Source: Entophlyctis helioformis
Taxonomy: Eukaryota; Chytridiomycota; Chytridiomycetes; Chytridiales; Chytriomycetaceae
NCBI GenBank assembly: GCA_025526915.1
Contig: JAHLKH010000045.1
Coordinates: 102,072-166,071, forward strand
Direction: 5' to 3'
Length of the DNA stretch: 64,000 nt
Within the stretch, counting starts at the first letter, position 1. Each line of letters begins with the position of its first letter. A model generated the notes under the pieces. That model had not been told where the DNA came from. It worked only from the letters and a program-made list of their open reading frames with translations, and did no database searches. Below, one piece after another: positions 37,658-49,678 of this stretch. A program made the position numbers and the translations under genes.

Positions 37658-38581
37658 TCATGTCGACTTGGCGGGTCTGACGTTGGCGTGAACCTGCATG
37701 GCCGACAGAAGCAAGGCGGGGCAGTGTCAGTCCCAACACGATCGTGTCCAGAGCGACCGGCCATCCCGACAACGACGAGGCCCAGCCATTCTCAACTTAC
37801 CGTGGGCTCGCACTTGACAATGGCAGCAAGCAGGTTCTGGATGACGGCCTCCTTGTTCTTGGCAAACGCCGTGTTGATGTCAATGAGCGCCTGCTCGGTA
37901 TGGGCCTGGGCCTTGATGACTGACTCGTCCGAGTCGCCCGCAAACTGGATCGCGGAGCCAATCCAACAGTGCGATGCCGGGTCAGCATTCTCGGACGATC
38001 AGAGCATCTGTCTGTCGGAGGGATAAAGTGCCGGACAGAGCGACAGAGCGACACACGCACCTGCTTCTCAAAGTCCTGGAACTCGCGGGTCTTTTGTGCC
38101 TTGAGCGCCTCGATCTCCTTGGATGCTTCTGTGCGCGCATCCTTGAGACGTTGGACGCGGTCTGTTGACAGCAGCAGCAGCAGCCATCAGGTCGGCCATC
38201 GGGCCAGGTCAGCCATCGGGCCAGGCTCAGATACAGCCAGCACAGCGAGTTCAGACACGCTACGGTGGCAGGACCGTCGGCTGGACAGGCTCTGGCACAG
38301 AGACACAGGCACACAGACACCGACAGAGCGCAGCACGCACACTGGCGGGACTTTGCGACAATCTTGGAGGCCTCCTTCTCGGCCTCGAGCAGCGTCTGAA
38401 TGCCCTGGGAGTTTTGTGCCTGTTGGGTGGCAGACACGCAGGCGTGAGCCCATTGGCGGCCAGCACGGGCAGTGCCGTGCAGAGAGCCGTGCAGGCAGCC
38501 GTGCAGGCAGACCGACTGGCCCTTTCGGCACGGCCTCGGCAGCACCACACGCAGCAGCAGCACACGCAGCACACGCACCAT
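37658..38581 (-). CDS. VMA10: V-ATPase subunit G (Vma10); first coding exon is the ATG alone
   Basis: The join ATG (38581-38579) | GTGCGTG ... AACAG | GCACAAAAC gives MAQNSQGIQTLLEAEKEASK, a textbook subunit G start. Following exons give RVQRLKDARTEASKEIEALK, AQKTREFQDFEKQ, FAGDSDESVIKAQAHTEQAL, NKEAVIQNLLAAIVKCEPT and the last exon VHANVRPAKST with TGA at 37658. The protein is a peripheral-stalk helix of the vacuolar proton pump. An AATAAA (minus strand) lies at 37566-37561. It shares a 150-bp divergent promoter with ribosomal protein L3, containing a CACGTGAC palindrome. Confidence 0.92.
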
Positions 38582-38640
38582 CTTGCTTCTCTGACTGGGG
38601 CTCAGCAAAGCGCCAAGCTTGCAAGCCAAAATGTGATATT

Positions 38641-38663
38641 GGTCACATGACACCCACGTGACC
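38641..38663. promoter_or_regulatory. Near-perfect inverted repeat GGTCACATG-N5-CACGTGACC between VMA10 and RPL3
   Basis: The two 9-bp arms (38641-38649 and 38655-38663) differ by one base and each is an RTCACRTG-type E-box, the consensus bound by fungal Cbf1-like bHLH factors and similar to the animal CLEAR element. It lies 60 bp from the VMA10 ATG and 69 bp from the L3 ATG, so one site could serve both genes. Confidence 0.6.
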
Positions 38664-38731
38664 AAGTTCAGACTGTGCCAACCAGTGTTTGTGCCGCAGC
38701 GAAGCGCCGTTGTTTCCCAGCACACTCATCA

Positions 38732-40415
38732 ATGGTGAGAAATCGAGAATGCGCGACTGTGCGCACACGGCCTGGCTTGGCTTGGCTCGACCCGGCTTGG
38801 CTCGACTCGCCCGGTCCTGGCGGCAGGCATCATCCAGTCCTCGAGGCGGCGGTCTACGGCAGCAGAGCAGCACAGTGCATCGCCGGCAGCTGCGAGATGG
38901 ATGGGATGGGATGGGATGGGATATGCACTCGGCACGGCCCAGCAGCAGCGAGCCGATTCTGACACGCCAGCCAGCCAGCCAGTCGAGTCGAGTCGAGCCA
39001 GTCCATTGAGCGACTGCCGCAACATACAGAGCGAGCGACACCGTAGCTAACAGTCGTGCTGCCATGCCATGCCATGAACTGTGCCATGCAACACCCGCCG
39101 CCAGTCTCACTGTAAGTTTGAGCACCCCCGTCACGGTTCGCTGGGCTTCCTGCCCCGCAAGCGCGCACGCCGTTTCCGTGGCAAGTGCAAGTCGTTCCCC
39201 CGCGACGACGCCAAGAAGCCTGTCCACCTCACCGCTTTCCTCGGCTACAAGGCTGGCATGACCCACATTGTCCGCGACCTTGACCGTCCCGGCGCGAGTA
39301 AGTGGCCTTTTTTCTTGCTGCCTGCCTGCCTGAAGCCTGCTCGTCTGCCCAAGCGGTGCACATTTTCGGTGGTTGTGTGCGGTTCTGCTGGTCTCGTCTG
39401 GTGCTGACTGTCTGCGCACTGCGTTGCCGTTGGCTTGAACAGAGATGCACAAGAAGGAGATTGTCGAGGCTGTCACCGTCATCGAGGCTCCCCCCGTTGT
39501 TGTCGTCGGTGTTGTCGGCTACGTCGAGACTCCCCGTGGTCTCCGTTCGCTCACCACCGTCTGGGCCGAGCACCTGTCCGAGGAGCTCAAGCGCCGCTTC
39601 TACAAGAACTGGTACCACTCCAAGAAGAAGGCCTTCACCAAGTACGCCAAGAAGCACGCCGATGGCGCCAAGCCCATTGAGCAGCAGCTCGAGCGCATCC
39701 AGAAGTACTGCCAGGTCGTCCGTGTGATCATCCACACCCAGATCTCCAAGGTCGCCATCGGCCAGAAGAAGGCCCACGTCATGGAGGTCCAGCTCAACGG
39801 TGGCTCGGTCGCCGACAAGGTCAACTGGGCCAAGGAGCACTTTGAGAAGACCATCGAGGTCGGCTCCGTGTTCGAGCAGGACGAGATGATTGACGTCATT
39901 GGTGTCACCAAGGGTCACGGTTTCGAGGGTGTCGTTGCCCGTTGGGGTGTCAAGAAGCTTCCCCGCAAGACCCACAAGGGTCTCCGCAAGGTCGCTTGTA
40001 TTGGTGCCTGGCACCCGTCGCGCGTCCAGTTCGCTGTTCCCCGCGCTGGTCAGGACGGTTTCCACCACCGTACCGAGATGAACAAGAAGATCTACCGCAT
40101 CGGCAAGAAGGGCGACGACAAGTCGGCCACCACCGAGTTTGACCTCACCGACAAGGCCATCACCCCCATGGGTGGCTTCCCCAACTACGGTGTCGTCAAC
40201 GAGGACTGGGTTATGATCAAGGGCTCGTGCCCCGGTGTCCGCCGCCGTGTCATCACCCTCCGCAAGTCGCTCCTTGTGCACACCAAGCGCTCTGCTCTCG
40301 AGCAGGTTCGCTCAAGTTCATTGACACCTCGTCCAAGTTCGGCCACGGTCGCTTCCAGACCTCGACCGAGAAGGCTGCCTTCTACGGCACCCTCAAGAAG
40401 GACCTCAAGCAGTAA
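38732..40415 (+). CDS. RPL3: 60S ribosomal protein L3 (uL3); ATG-only first coding exon; frame break at 40311
   Basis: Coding exon 1 is just ATG (38732-38734) followed by GTGAGA. Exon 2 (39105-39297) gives [20 protein letters not shown] and [20 protein letters not shown]. Exon 3 (39443 on) gives [48 protein letters not shown] segments, [19 protein letters not shown] and [18 protein letters not shown]. The end [34 protein letters not shown] is in another frame: CAG GTT CGC TCA AGT needs one C (CGC[C]TCAAG) at 40311. L3 lines the peptidyl-transferase region of the large subunit. TAA at 40413-40415; AATAAA at 40444. Confidence 0.97.
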
Positions 40416-40443
40416 AGCGCTCCCCAGGCTCTGCTGTCGTCTC

Positions 40444-40520
40444 AATAAACTGTGCTCGACATTCCGTATCTATTTGGCGCGTCCCGCCATCCATAGACAA
40501 CAGATTCGTGTCCATTTATT
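40444..40520. terminator. Opposed polyadenylation signals between RPL3 and TMEM115
   Basis: AATAAA on the plus strand at 40444-40449 (29 bp after the L3 stop) and TTTATT at 40515-40520 (AATAAA on the minus strand, about 9 bp after the TMEM115 stop) lie in the 113-bp convergent gap. Confidence 0.75.
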
Positions 40521-40528
40521 CGACGTGG

Positions 40529-42281
40529 TCATTCGCGGACTGGCGCAAGAGGCGGGGCTATTTGTTGGTGGTTTGGATCAGCCGGCGCGTTGTCTGTTCC
40601 AACACGCGAATGCATGCGCGTCGACGCGGTGCTGCTGCTGCTGCTGCTGCTGTTGTGGGTGTGGCTGAATGGACCGCCGCCGGACATGTCGACATACTCG
40701 ACTGCAGCCGACTGGGACGGCGGGTGCTGAGGCTGCTCGTCTGTTGTTTGAAGGCCGTCCTGACGAGCATCCCGTGCCTGGCTCTGCTGTTGTGCCGCCG
40801 ACTTTGCCGAGGGCTTGATGGACAGGCTCATCAGCCGCTCATCCAACGCACGCAACGCGAGTGCACTGTCGGGATGCAAATGTAAATGCAAAGGATGATG
40901 GTGGTGGGTGGCGGGGGTAGCTCCAGTTAGCAACGCGACCCGAAAGGGGAGACGAGCCACAACAGAGGGAGGATACGGTCAAGGCAAGGCGACGCACCGA
41001 CGACGCTCGGCATCGTACATGTCGGTGCCCGGCGCGTGCTTGACGGCAGGCGTTGCCGGTCGCTGCCATCCAGCGGCAGCGTTCTCGGCGGCAACGGCGG
41101 CAGCGCCTTGATCTTTACCATGGCGCGATACACGACCGTCGACAGTGGTTTCAGCATCGGCCTGCACACGAACAGTCAGCAGTCAGCAGTCAGGGGTCAA
41201 GTGACAAGTGACAATGACCAGCGGCAAGAGAGATGCAGGGAACGCACTCCATGGCATCGGGGAAAAAGCTCGCAAAGGAAAAGGTCTCGGATCGGTCGCC
41301 GCGGATGCCGTCCTGCACCTTGTAGTAGCGGAGAAACACCCATGAGGCGACCATGCCGTACGTCTCGATGTAGAACGAGACGTGGATGAGGCGGGTGAAG
41401 AACAGGACCAGGTGCACCACAAAGATGATGGACGGCAGTCTCTGTCATGGCGCGGGGGGCAGACGCGGTGAGCGCGACGCAGAGCGAGATGGATGGATGG
41501 ATGGATGGATGATGAGCGGCTTACCTTGACGCGAAAGGCAGGGAGGTGCGGGATCTGGATGTTGTGCTCGGGCACGGCTTGCTTGAACGCGACGACCAGG
41601 CCGCACAGCAGGCCGCCCAGTCCGTTTGCCTGCGTCGCGAATCTGTCGGTGCAAGGTGAGTGGTGGGCAGCGGGCAGCAGGCAGCGGGCAGCAGGCAGTG
41701 GACATCAGGCGTGCACAGGCGCAGGCGTACAGGTAGTTGATGTCCAGGCTGGACATGTACGCAAAGTAGAGCGTGAAGGTGGTGGCCAAGAACGTGGCGA
41801 CGGTCACGACGGCGACGAACTTGGCAAACTCTCTGTCGGCGCATGTGAGTGGCGGGCAGGCACGGCGGGCAGAGACGGTGCAGCGAGCGTAGGTACCTGG
41901 GGCCCCAGATGGCCTCAAAGTACTTGCCCATGAACAGCAGGGCGGGGATGTTGATGAGGAACTGGCGTGGACGCACGTTAGTCGGCGTGGTGGGCATCGT
42001 GGGGCAGGCATCGTGGTGGCAGGCAGGCAGACGCACAAAGGGCAGATGCGTCTCGACAAAGCCGGCAGTCAGCAGGTCCACGGGCGGAAGAGCACGTAGC
42101 TGGGCACGGCGGCCAGCAGCGGCTTGACGGTGGCCGGCGGGCTGTCGCTGTCGCCGGGCGAGGCGAGCGACGGCAGCAGCGTGTTCAGCGCGGACAGCGC
42201 GACGGCGAGCAGCGCGGCCGAGCGGGTGGCCGGCGGCACGTTGGCGAACAGGCCGGCGGCGAGGCCGTGCACGTTCTGTGT

Positions 42282-42318
<37 letters not shown>

Positions 42319-42396
42319 CGTCAGTGCGTGTCTGCCAGTAGTACGTTGTGCGAGCAGCCTGCACAAGGCACCAGCCAGCGTCAAACGCACCACCAT
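40529..42396 (-). CDS. TMEM115: TMEM115-like rhomboid-fold membrane protein
   Basis: The first clear exon starts after a (CA)n-AG acceptor: [19 protein letters not shown], then [12 protein letters not shown]. Other exons: [85 protein letters not shown] with [53 protein letters not shown]. 'GLGG.L.G..VA.KQ..PEH.I' and 'FASFFP..ME' are TMEM115 signatures (Golgi, retrograde transport; catalytically dead rhomboid relative). Its start is probably a micro-exon ATGGTG at 42396 before GTGCGT, so 5' placement is tentative. The tail is polar (poly-S) with TGA at 40529 and AATAAA about 10 nt later. Confidence 0.85.
42277..42315. repeat. (GT)n microsatellite in the TMEM115 first intron, next to its 3' splice site
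   Basis: On the gene strand (CA)n runs directly into the inferred acceptor CACAG, so the repeat occupies the normal place of the polypyrimidine tract. Confidence 0.8.
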
Positions 42397-42448
42397 TGCG
42401 GCTTGTCCAGATCACCGGCAGCAGCAGCCACCGCGCAACGCCGCCGCC

Positions 42449-45400
42449 ATGCCCGAGCAGTCGCACGCAGGCAGCCACTCGGCCAGAGACGTGCAGCGCG
42501 AGGCCCAGCGCGAGGCCCAGCGCGACGGCGGCCTCGGCAGGCTGCGCACCACCTTTGGCCGGCGGCCGTCCGTCACGCTCTCGCCCACCGCCGGCGAGCC
42601 GTTTGGCTTTGGCGCGGCCTTTGGCGCCGTCTTTGCCTCGGCCACGGCCGCGGCCTCGTCGTCGTCGTCGTCGACAACAACAACAACAGCAGCAGCAGCA
42701 CCTTCAACGGCTTCAACGGCGCCTGCTGTGGCCAGCCAGCAGCAGCAGCAACAACAACAACAACACCAACAGCACAGCCTCCGCCCGCCTTTGACCTCGC
42801 CGACCTGCCCGCCATCCTCGCGCAGCTGGACCCCGACGTGCTGCGGCACCTGTCGGCCGCAGACGTGCGCCAGATGGCCGCCGTCGAGACCGCCCTCGCC
42901 CGCCTGGCTGCGCACATCCGCGCCTTCTCCGTGTCGTCGCTGGTGGCGAGCCTGTGGGCCCGCGCCTATCCCGCCCTCTCGGTCCCTCGGCTGCGGCCGC
43001 TTGTGCTCGACATCGTCGTGGCGCTGCTCGACACGCACTTTGACGACTGCGACCTGCTGCGCCTGGCCTTCTTTCAGGCCGTCGCCGGCGTGCCCTCCAG
43101 ACCGCCCACCTCGGCCACCTCTGCCTTGGCGCAATCGCAGCACCACCAGCACCACCAGCAGCAAGGTACCAACGCATTGGTGGACGCTGATGCACACGTG
43201 CGTGTGCGCATATTGCGTGCTCTGAGCCGCGATGGACGCGACATGCGCCACTTTGAGCACGATCTCGGCCCGCTTTGCTTACGCTCATCCGCGATCTGAG
43301 CAGCCGCATTGCGGTCAGTTGGCCGCTCTGTCTGTCTGTTTGTCTGTCTGTCTGCCACTGCCTGCCGCTGCCTGCCATTGTCTAACAAAACGCTTCCAAT
43401 TCACCAGGAGCCTCGCGAGCGCCAGACGCCGCCGCAGCAGCAGCAACAACAGACGCGCCACAAGCAGACCGCCGAGCTGCTGGACTTTGTCTCAAAGGTC
43501 ATCAAGTTCTCGTCCATCTACCTTCCTCCAGACACCATGGCCCCTCTCCTGGCCGAGATCTGCACGCTCGTCGCCGCCCCCGACACCGCCATCGTGCCTG
43601 AAACAAAGGCAAACTGTCTGGTCTGTCTGGACTCGCTCGTGCGCTACGGCAGCATCCCGCTCCACGCCATGGTCCACTTTATGCGCTGTCTCTGCCACGC
43701 CGTCGTCCATCCGCCCATCACAGACCAGGCGTGGAGCATCTTTCAGAACCTGCAGAGATCGCACAATGCCGTCCGCGCCGTGGTCGAGCTGTTTGACATT
43801 CTGCAGTTGGACATGGACTCGCTCGCGCCTCTGTCGCCCGCTTCTCCCTCGATCCTCGAGACCCTGATCCTCGGCTGTCTGCTGTTCTTGCAGCGTGCGC
43901 TGTTTGCTGGATCGGCGGATGGAGGCGCCAAACCACCAGTGGATGGCGGCTCGACAGGCACGCCGTCCGGCTTCTTGGAGGGCCTGTTTCCAGACTCGTT
44001 TGTGCTCACACACCTGGCATACCCGCTGCGTCTGGGCATCCTGCCGCTCTCCAGCAAGGTGCTCGAGGTCACTTTGGGCTTCATCGGTGCACACCAGCAG
44101 CATTTCTCCGTGTTGGAGTGGGAGCTCATCACCGATGTGTACGCGGCATCTGCAGACATTTGGAGAGTCGCAGAGACATTGGGCGACTCGCTGCAGCCAG
44201 CCAGCATGGCCGCGGCGCAGCCAAACGCGCATGCCATCCAAATGGCATCCCTGGCACCTGCGTTGCTCATGCATTCCGATCTGGGCATGCACATCCACCA
44301 CGTGTACGCGTCGCAACTGTCGTTCACCGCCCAGGCACGGTATCTGCGCGTACTCCTCACGCTCTCGCACCACATTTCGCAAGATCTGTGCCACTTTATG
44401 CTCGACCAAGCGCAGAATGTGTTTGCCAACAGCTCAGAAGCGTCACACTATTCTGACTTTGTCGCTGATGCCATGGACCGGCTCTTTTTCCCATCGCAGC
44501 TCTCGCTTTCTGGATCAGCGTCGCCGCCATCGTCGTCGCAGACAAGCTCGCCCATGATCGGGTCTGTCTCTGCAGCCCTGCTGCCCGAAACGCGTGCCAA
44601 AGCGCTCGCTCTCTTTGTCGGGCTGCACAGCGCAATGGCTCATATCCAGGTGGACGAGTCTGGCGACAATGCTCCACAGCGGCGGATTGACGCCTTGCTG
44701 GAGCGTGTGCTGATCCAGTTTGCGGTTGAAAATGAGCCGCTGATGGTGGACGCCATGGCACGCTGGATCCTGGACCTGTGCCTCGAGGCAGATGCCAAGG
44801 AGCTCGACCAGCTGCTCGACCTGTTCATCTGTCGCGCAGCCAATGTGGTTTCGGTGGCCCATCTGGATGCTCTGCAGGCCAGCTCGCTTCCGTCCGCCAC
44901 ATCAACTGGATTTACTGCCACGTCGTCGTCTGGACCACCGAGCGCCAATGCAGGCTCGGTCTTGGCTACCAGGACGTTTCGTGCCATTGACCTGTTCCTC
45001 GAACAGCATCGGCGCAACGCCGCGCCAAGGGTCGGACAGACAACGCCAAATCCACTGTCGCCCATGAGCCCCATATCCGTCGCATCCACGGTCGTGTGGG
45101 CTACATCCGACCCGTTCCGCCACGCTGGTCTGGATCCTGCTTGCACTGTGCACGCCGTCCAGTGCCTGGTAGAGCTGTTCCATCTGATTGTGCAGCAGCC
45201 GACACCGCGCATGCCCATTGCGACATCCATCACCGTCTTTCGCTGGCTGGTGCGTATCGCGTCCTGGCACCAGAACGTGCTTCCGGCAGCGCGGCTGGTG
45301 GCTGTCCAGTTCCTTGCATCGCTGCGTGCGGACCACTACTTTCAGATCTCGTACGCTTCACAGACGCCGTCGTACGAATCCGCCGTGGCTTTGCAGTCTG

Positions 45401-48400
45401 GGTTACAGGCGGGCAACAGCAGCAACCAGCCGCGCGCTGTGGCTCGTGGCCTTTATCTCTTCCAGCCTGCCCAGTCTGGACAGCAGGTGGCTGCTGCTCA
45501 TCCACGTCTGCCCGACAACGACACAGTGCCAACGGCAGCATCGGATCATGCCTTTGCAGTCGATGTGCTGCCGATCGCGGAATACCTCGAGACGGTGCTG
45601 ATCATCTTCAAGACAGAGCCGCACTATCTGGTGTACCGCGAGACGCTCTACAGCCTCATCGCACAGATCCAAAACTACGCATTCTGGCATGGCGCGCACC
45701 ACCAGGTCCAGCTCCTCCGTGCCGTTGTCTGCGAGATTGTCATTTCGGAGCGCGTGGCTGCCTCTGTGACGGATCTCCCGACCGATGCGCGCAAGTCGGA
45801 CATCATGCTCGCGTTCCTGCGGCTCGTTGTGCTCCTCTTTGGGTTCCGCGGGCTCTTTTCCAAGGCACAGCAGGACGACCTCGTGTCGGCTCTCCAGCAG
45901 TCGCTCAACCGCGCCGTGTACGCCAAGGCCTGCATCCAGGCGCTCACGCTCGCGCTCTCGGAAATGCCGCAGAGCGTCACCAAGCACCTGTCGGCGATCC
46001 TGTTCCGCATGACGCAGACGACCTCGCAGGCCCTGGCGACGCCGAACCTGGTGTTCCTGTCGGCGCTTGCCCGCCACACGGACCTCTACGTCAACTTTAC
46101 CGAGACCGACTACAAGCGGGTGTTTGGCGTTGCGATCCAGTACATCCGGTTCTCGAGCTCGGGAGTCAGTGGCGACACGGTCGTCTCCAACTACGTCACG
46201 GAGCTCGCGTTCCATGTCATGTCGCTGTGGTTCATGAGTCTCAGGCTGAGCGAGCGGCGCAAGTTTGTCCCGTTTATCATCCACAGTCTTGTTGCGACGT
46301 CTGCGACACTGGCTGTGGCGTCGGCCATCACGGGTGGGTCGGCCATGGGCGGTCTGGGCGGCAGTCTCGCTGGAGCAGGCGGCTCTGGGTCTGTTGGTGG
46401 TGCCTCGGGAGTGGCCACGACAACGACGGCGGCTGCACCGACGTTGATGCTCAATGAGCATGCCGAGCTTGTGCTGGAGATGATGGCGCAGAACACGCTT
46501 GTGGACTGCTGGCCCAAACCGAGCGACGCCACGTGGTCGCGCGTGTCTAGCTCACAGCGGCCTGGTGCGAGCGGGCAGGCTAAACCGGCGGCACGCACAT
46601 GGCTGCAGGGGAATGCCCTCATGACGGTCCTGGCGTCCAACGAGCCTGGATGGATGGAGCTCATTGTTCGTCGGCCGACGGGCATTGTGGTTCTGTCGAC
46701 GCGTCTGGAAAACTCGACGCAAAAGGTCAACACGATTGGGCAGATGGACTGGCTGGCGCAGTCACTTTTGGTGTCGCCGCTGGCAGGTGTCGGAAGACGC
46801 GACTCGGTTGTGGCCGCCTCGCCAGCCTCTGCTGCCGTGGATGCTGACGGCCATCACACACCACATGCGCATCAGCGGTCGGCGTCTGCTGGATCGGCCA
46901 AGGATCTGATGCTCACTGGGCCACCAGGCGACGGCACGGCCTCGTTTGGATCAGGAGACTTGATTTCGCCGTCTGGATCTGCGCAGCCCAAGCCAGCCGT
47001 CATGGGACTCGGCGGCCAATCTGCGGTCGACCTTGGCTCGTCATCCATGGCTGCACAGGTCAGCAAACTGAGACGCACCAAGTCAACTTCAACCAGCCGC
47101 GTCATGTCTGCTGTCGAGCAAGGGCAGGGCAGTGGCGCGGGCAGTGGCACGCAGACAGCTGCGTCTGGATGGCCAGACACTGCCAACCGCACGCGGCACG
47201 ACGACCAGCAGCGCGCCATCGAGCCTGGGTTCCTGCCCATGCAGTTCTTTCCATACCCCTCAAGCCGGATCTCGGCCGAGGCGCTCCGTCCGCTGCCCGA
47301 GAGCGATGCCATCCAACGCGCTCTCTCTGTCCTTGATCGCACGCCCATCATCGAGCTGCACAAGATTGGAGTCATCTACGTCGCTCCAGGCCAGTCGACC
47401 GAGGCCGCCATCCTCGCCAACCGTGCGGGCTCACGGGCGTATACGCTGTTCCTGTACTCGCTTGGGCGGCTGTTCCGGCTGCCCGGATGCGGCGACGTGT
47501 ACACGGGCGGACTGGACACCTCGGACGATGCGCTCGATGGCGAATACGCGCTTTGCTCGGCCGACGACCAGCGGCTCGCGCAAGTCATTTTCCACGTGAC
47601 GACGCTCATGCCCAGCCGCGAGCACGACCCGTCCTGCACGGCCAAGAAACGGCATATTGGCAACGACTTTGTGACGGTCGTGTGGCTCGAGCCTGGCGGA
47701 CACTACGACCAGGACACGATACCCGGACAGTTTAACTTTTTTGCAGTCGTGGTCGAGCCGGTTGTGGTTGAGCCCAGCGTGGTTGCTGGCTTGGCGGGCG
47801 GGCCTGGTGGCGGTGGCGGTGGCGGTGGCGGTGTTATGTTGTCGGGGTCGTCGACGTTGCAGGGATCTGTTCAAGGAGGTGGCGGGATGGGTGGATCGAT
47901 GGACAACCTTGTGCTGGCGATGAATGCGCTGCAGACCGGACACGCGATCCTGTCGGCGTCCAGCACAGGGTCAGAGAGTGCGCACCAGCAACAGCACCAG
48001 CAACAGCAACAGCAGCAGCAACAGCAGCAACAGCAACCACATGCCGCAGGACTCGCGATGGGATCAGCCGACCTTTACCATGCGTCACTGTTCCGCGTGT
48101 CCATGCTCATGCGGCCCGACCTCCCAGACATTGGCCAGATTGTAGAGGCCAAGATCGTCACGGGCGCGTCGCTCGGAGCCTATGTCCGGCAGCTGGCGAC
48201 CCACGCCAACATGTTTGCGCAGATCTTTGCACAGCGCGAGTCGCCTGCTGGGTACATTTCCAACTCGCGCGAGCGGCTGCGGCAGATCAAGCGGATTCGC
48301 GAGCGGCTGGATACGCCTGCGACTCCTGCTGGCAGTGGTGGCAGTGGTGGCAATGCGGGAGGTGCGTCGACATCGACTGGCGATGGAGCAGGGGCAGGGA

Positions 48401-48450
48401 CAGGGACAGGGTCGTTGCAAGAGACGCTGGATTTCACGCGGCTGATGTAG
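42449..48450 (+). CDS. TSC2: Tuberin homologue TSC2 (RapGAP domain, GAP for Rheb); two N-terminal frame breaks
   Basis: ATG 42449 (MPEQSHAGSHSARDVQREAQ), low-complexity linker, then AFDLADLPAILAQLDPDVL, FSVSSLVASLWARAYPAL and IVVALLDTHFDDCD. The exon after about 43410 is open to 48450: tuberin repeats (ELLDFVSKVIKFSSIYL; LVCLDSLVRYGSIPLHAMVH; FQNLQRSHNAVRAVVELF). The RapGAP domain is at 47340-48200: HKIGVIYVAPGQSTEAAILA, LFLYSLGRLFRLPG, KRHIGNDFVTVVWLE (Asn of the GAP 'thumb' kept), IPGQFNFFAVVVEP, ATHANMFAQIFA. A Gly9 run and a long Gln run are inserted within the domain. The frame slips at about 42778 and 43270 (LGP|LTLIRDLSSRIA); each is repaired by one C. TSC2 restrains Rheb-TORC1. Confidence 0.93.
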
Positions 48451-48595
48451 GCTGATGATGGCGAGACTCGTTTCCTTTTTGCAGCAATGAACAGCAGTTG
48501 GGCAAGGGCAAGCCAGATGCCATTTGTGTTACAGATGCTTCATTGGAGGGTGTTGTGATCGGGGAGTGTTGGTTGCAGCATGACCAGCGGCTGGC

Positions 48596-49678
48596 TTAGG
48601 TAGAGCGCTGTGGATCTTCGGCGCGTTCCTTGGACAGCGACTCTTCGAGCTTCTTGAACTCTTTGTTGGACTCTGCCTCGGCAGCATCGAGCACCTGCTC
48701 GACCGCCGTGACCTCGGGCACGTAGTGCTGCACGCACGGGATCGATCGCAGCCAACGTAGCCAAGGCAGTCAGCCGGTCAGTCAGTCAGTCAGTCACGGC
48801 GCTCTCCGTGTGTGCCATCCAACCACATCTGTAAAACAAGGTGCACAGCATACCATGAGCATGTTCTCGATGCCGTTCTTGAGCGTCACGACCGACGAGT
48901 CGCACGTCCGGCACGCGCCACGCAGCTTGACCTTGACCACACCGTCCACAAAGCCCATGTACTCGATATCACCGCCATCCTCCTGGATCGTGGGGCGGAT
49001 GCGTGTCTCGAGCAGCTCCTTGATCATGGCGACCGTCTCCGAGTCGTCGGGCAGGATCATGGTGTCAGCCGTGCCGGCGGCATAGCTCTCCTTGAACAGC
49101 GGCGCGCCGGTCGAGTAAAAGTCCATGATGGCGCCAAAGATGTCGGGCTTGAGCACCTGCCACGCCGTGTCCTGCGCCTTGGTGACGGTGATAAAGTCGG
49201 CGCCGTAGAGCACCGACGTGACGCCGTCGATGCGGAAGAGCGCGGCGGCCAGCGGCGAGACCATGGCGTCGCGCGCTGAGAGGAATTCGGCCGTCTGCGA
49301 TGCCTGCGTCGGTGGCATGACCAGGACGCCTGGCTTGAACTTGATGGAGTCGAGGTTGGGCGTGGCCTCGGTCTGGATGAACATGGAGCGGCCTGTTGGT
49401 GTGCGTGGGTGTCAGTGCATGTGGAAGTGTGTGCAGCAGTAAGTGTGTGTGCATGCGTGTGCAGCAGCGACGGACGCACGCTGTGGGCGGAGCGAAGCCA
49501 GCGCAGGCGAGCGGATGGCCGAGGGCGTGGTGGTGCGGATGCTCGCCGTGTGGAGGCGGGCAGCGGATGCAGACGCAGACGCAGACGCAGAAGCAGACGC
49601 AGACGCAGACGTCGCCACAAGGGCACGACGGGCAGCAGGAGCAGCGGCCCGTGCAGACGACAGCAGCGCTCGGAACAT
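48596..49678 (-). CDS. NFU1: NFU1, mitochondrial iron-sulfur cluster carrier
   Basis: Transit-peptide exon from ATG 49678 (MFRALLSSARAAAPAARRAL; an upstream in-frame ATG at 49726 is possible). The main exon begins MFIQTEATPNLDSIKFKPGV (Nfu N domain), then PLAAALFRIDGVTSVLYGAD, FITVTKAQDTAWQVLKPDIF, LLETRIRPTIQEDGGDIEYM and VKLRGACRTCDSSVVTLKNG, with the CxxC cluster-binding motif (CRTC). The last exon gives VPEVTAVEQVLDAAEAE with TAA at 48596. It delivers 4Fe-4S clusters to lipoate synthase and respiratory enzymes. The N-terminal exon has a (GCGTCT)-type Ser-Ala repeat. Confidence 0.95.
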
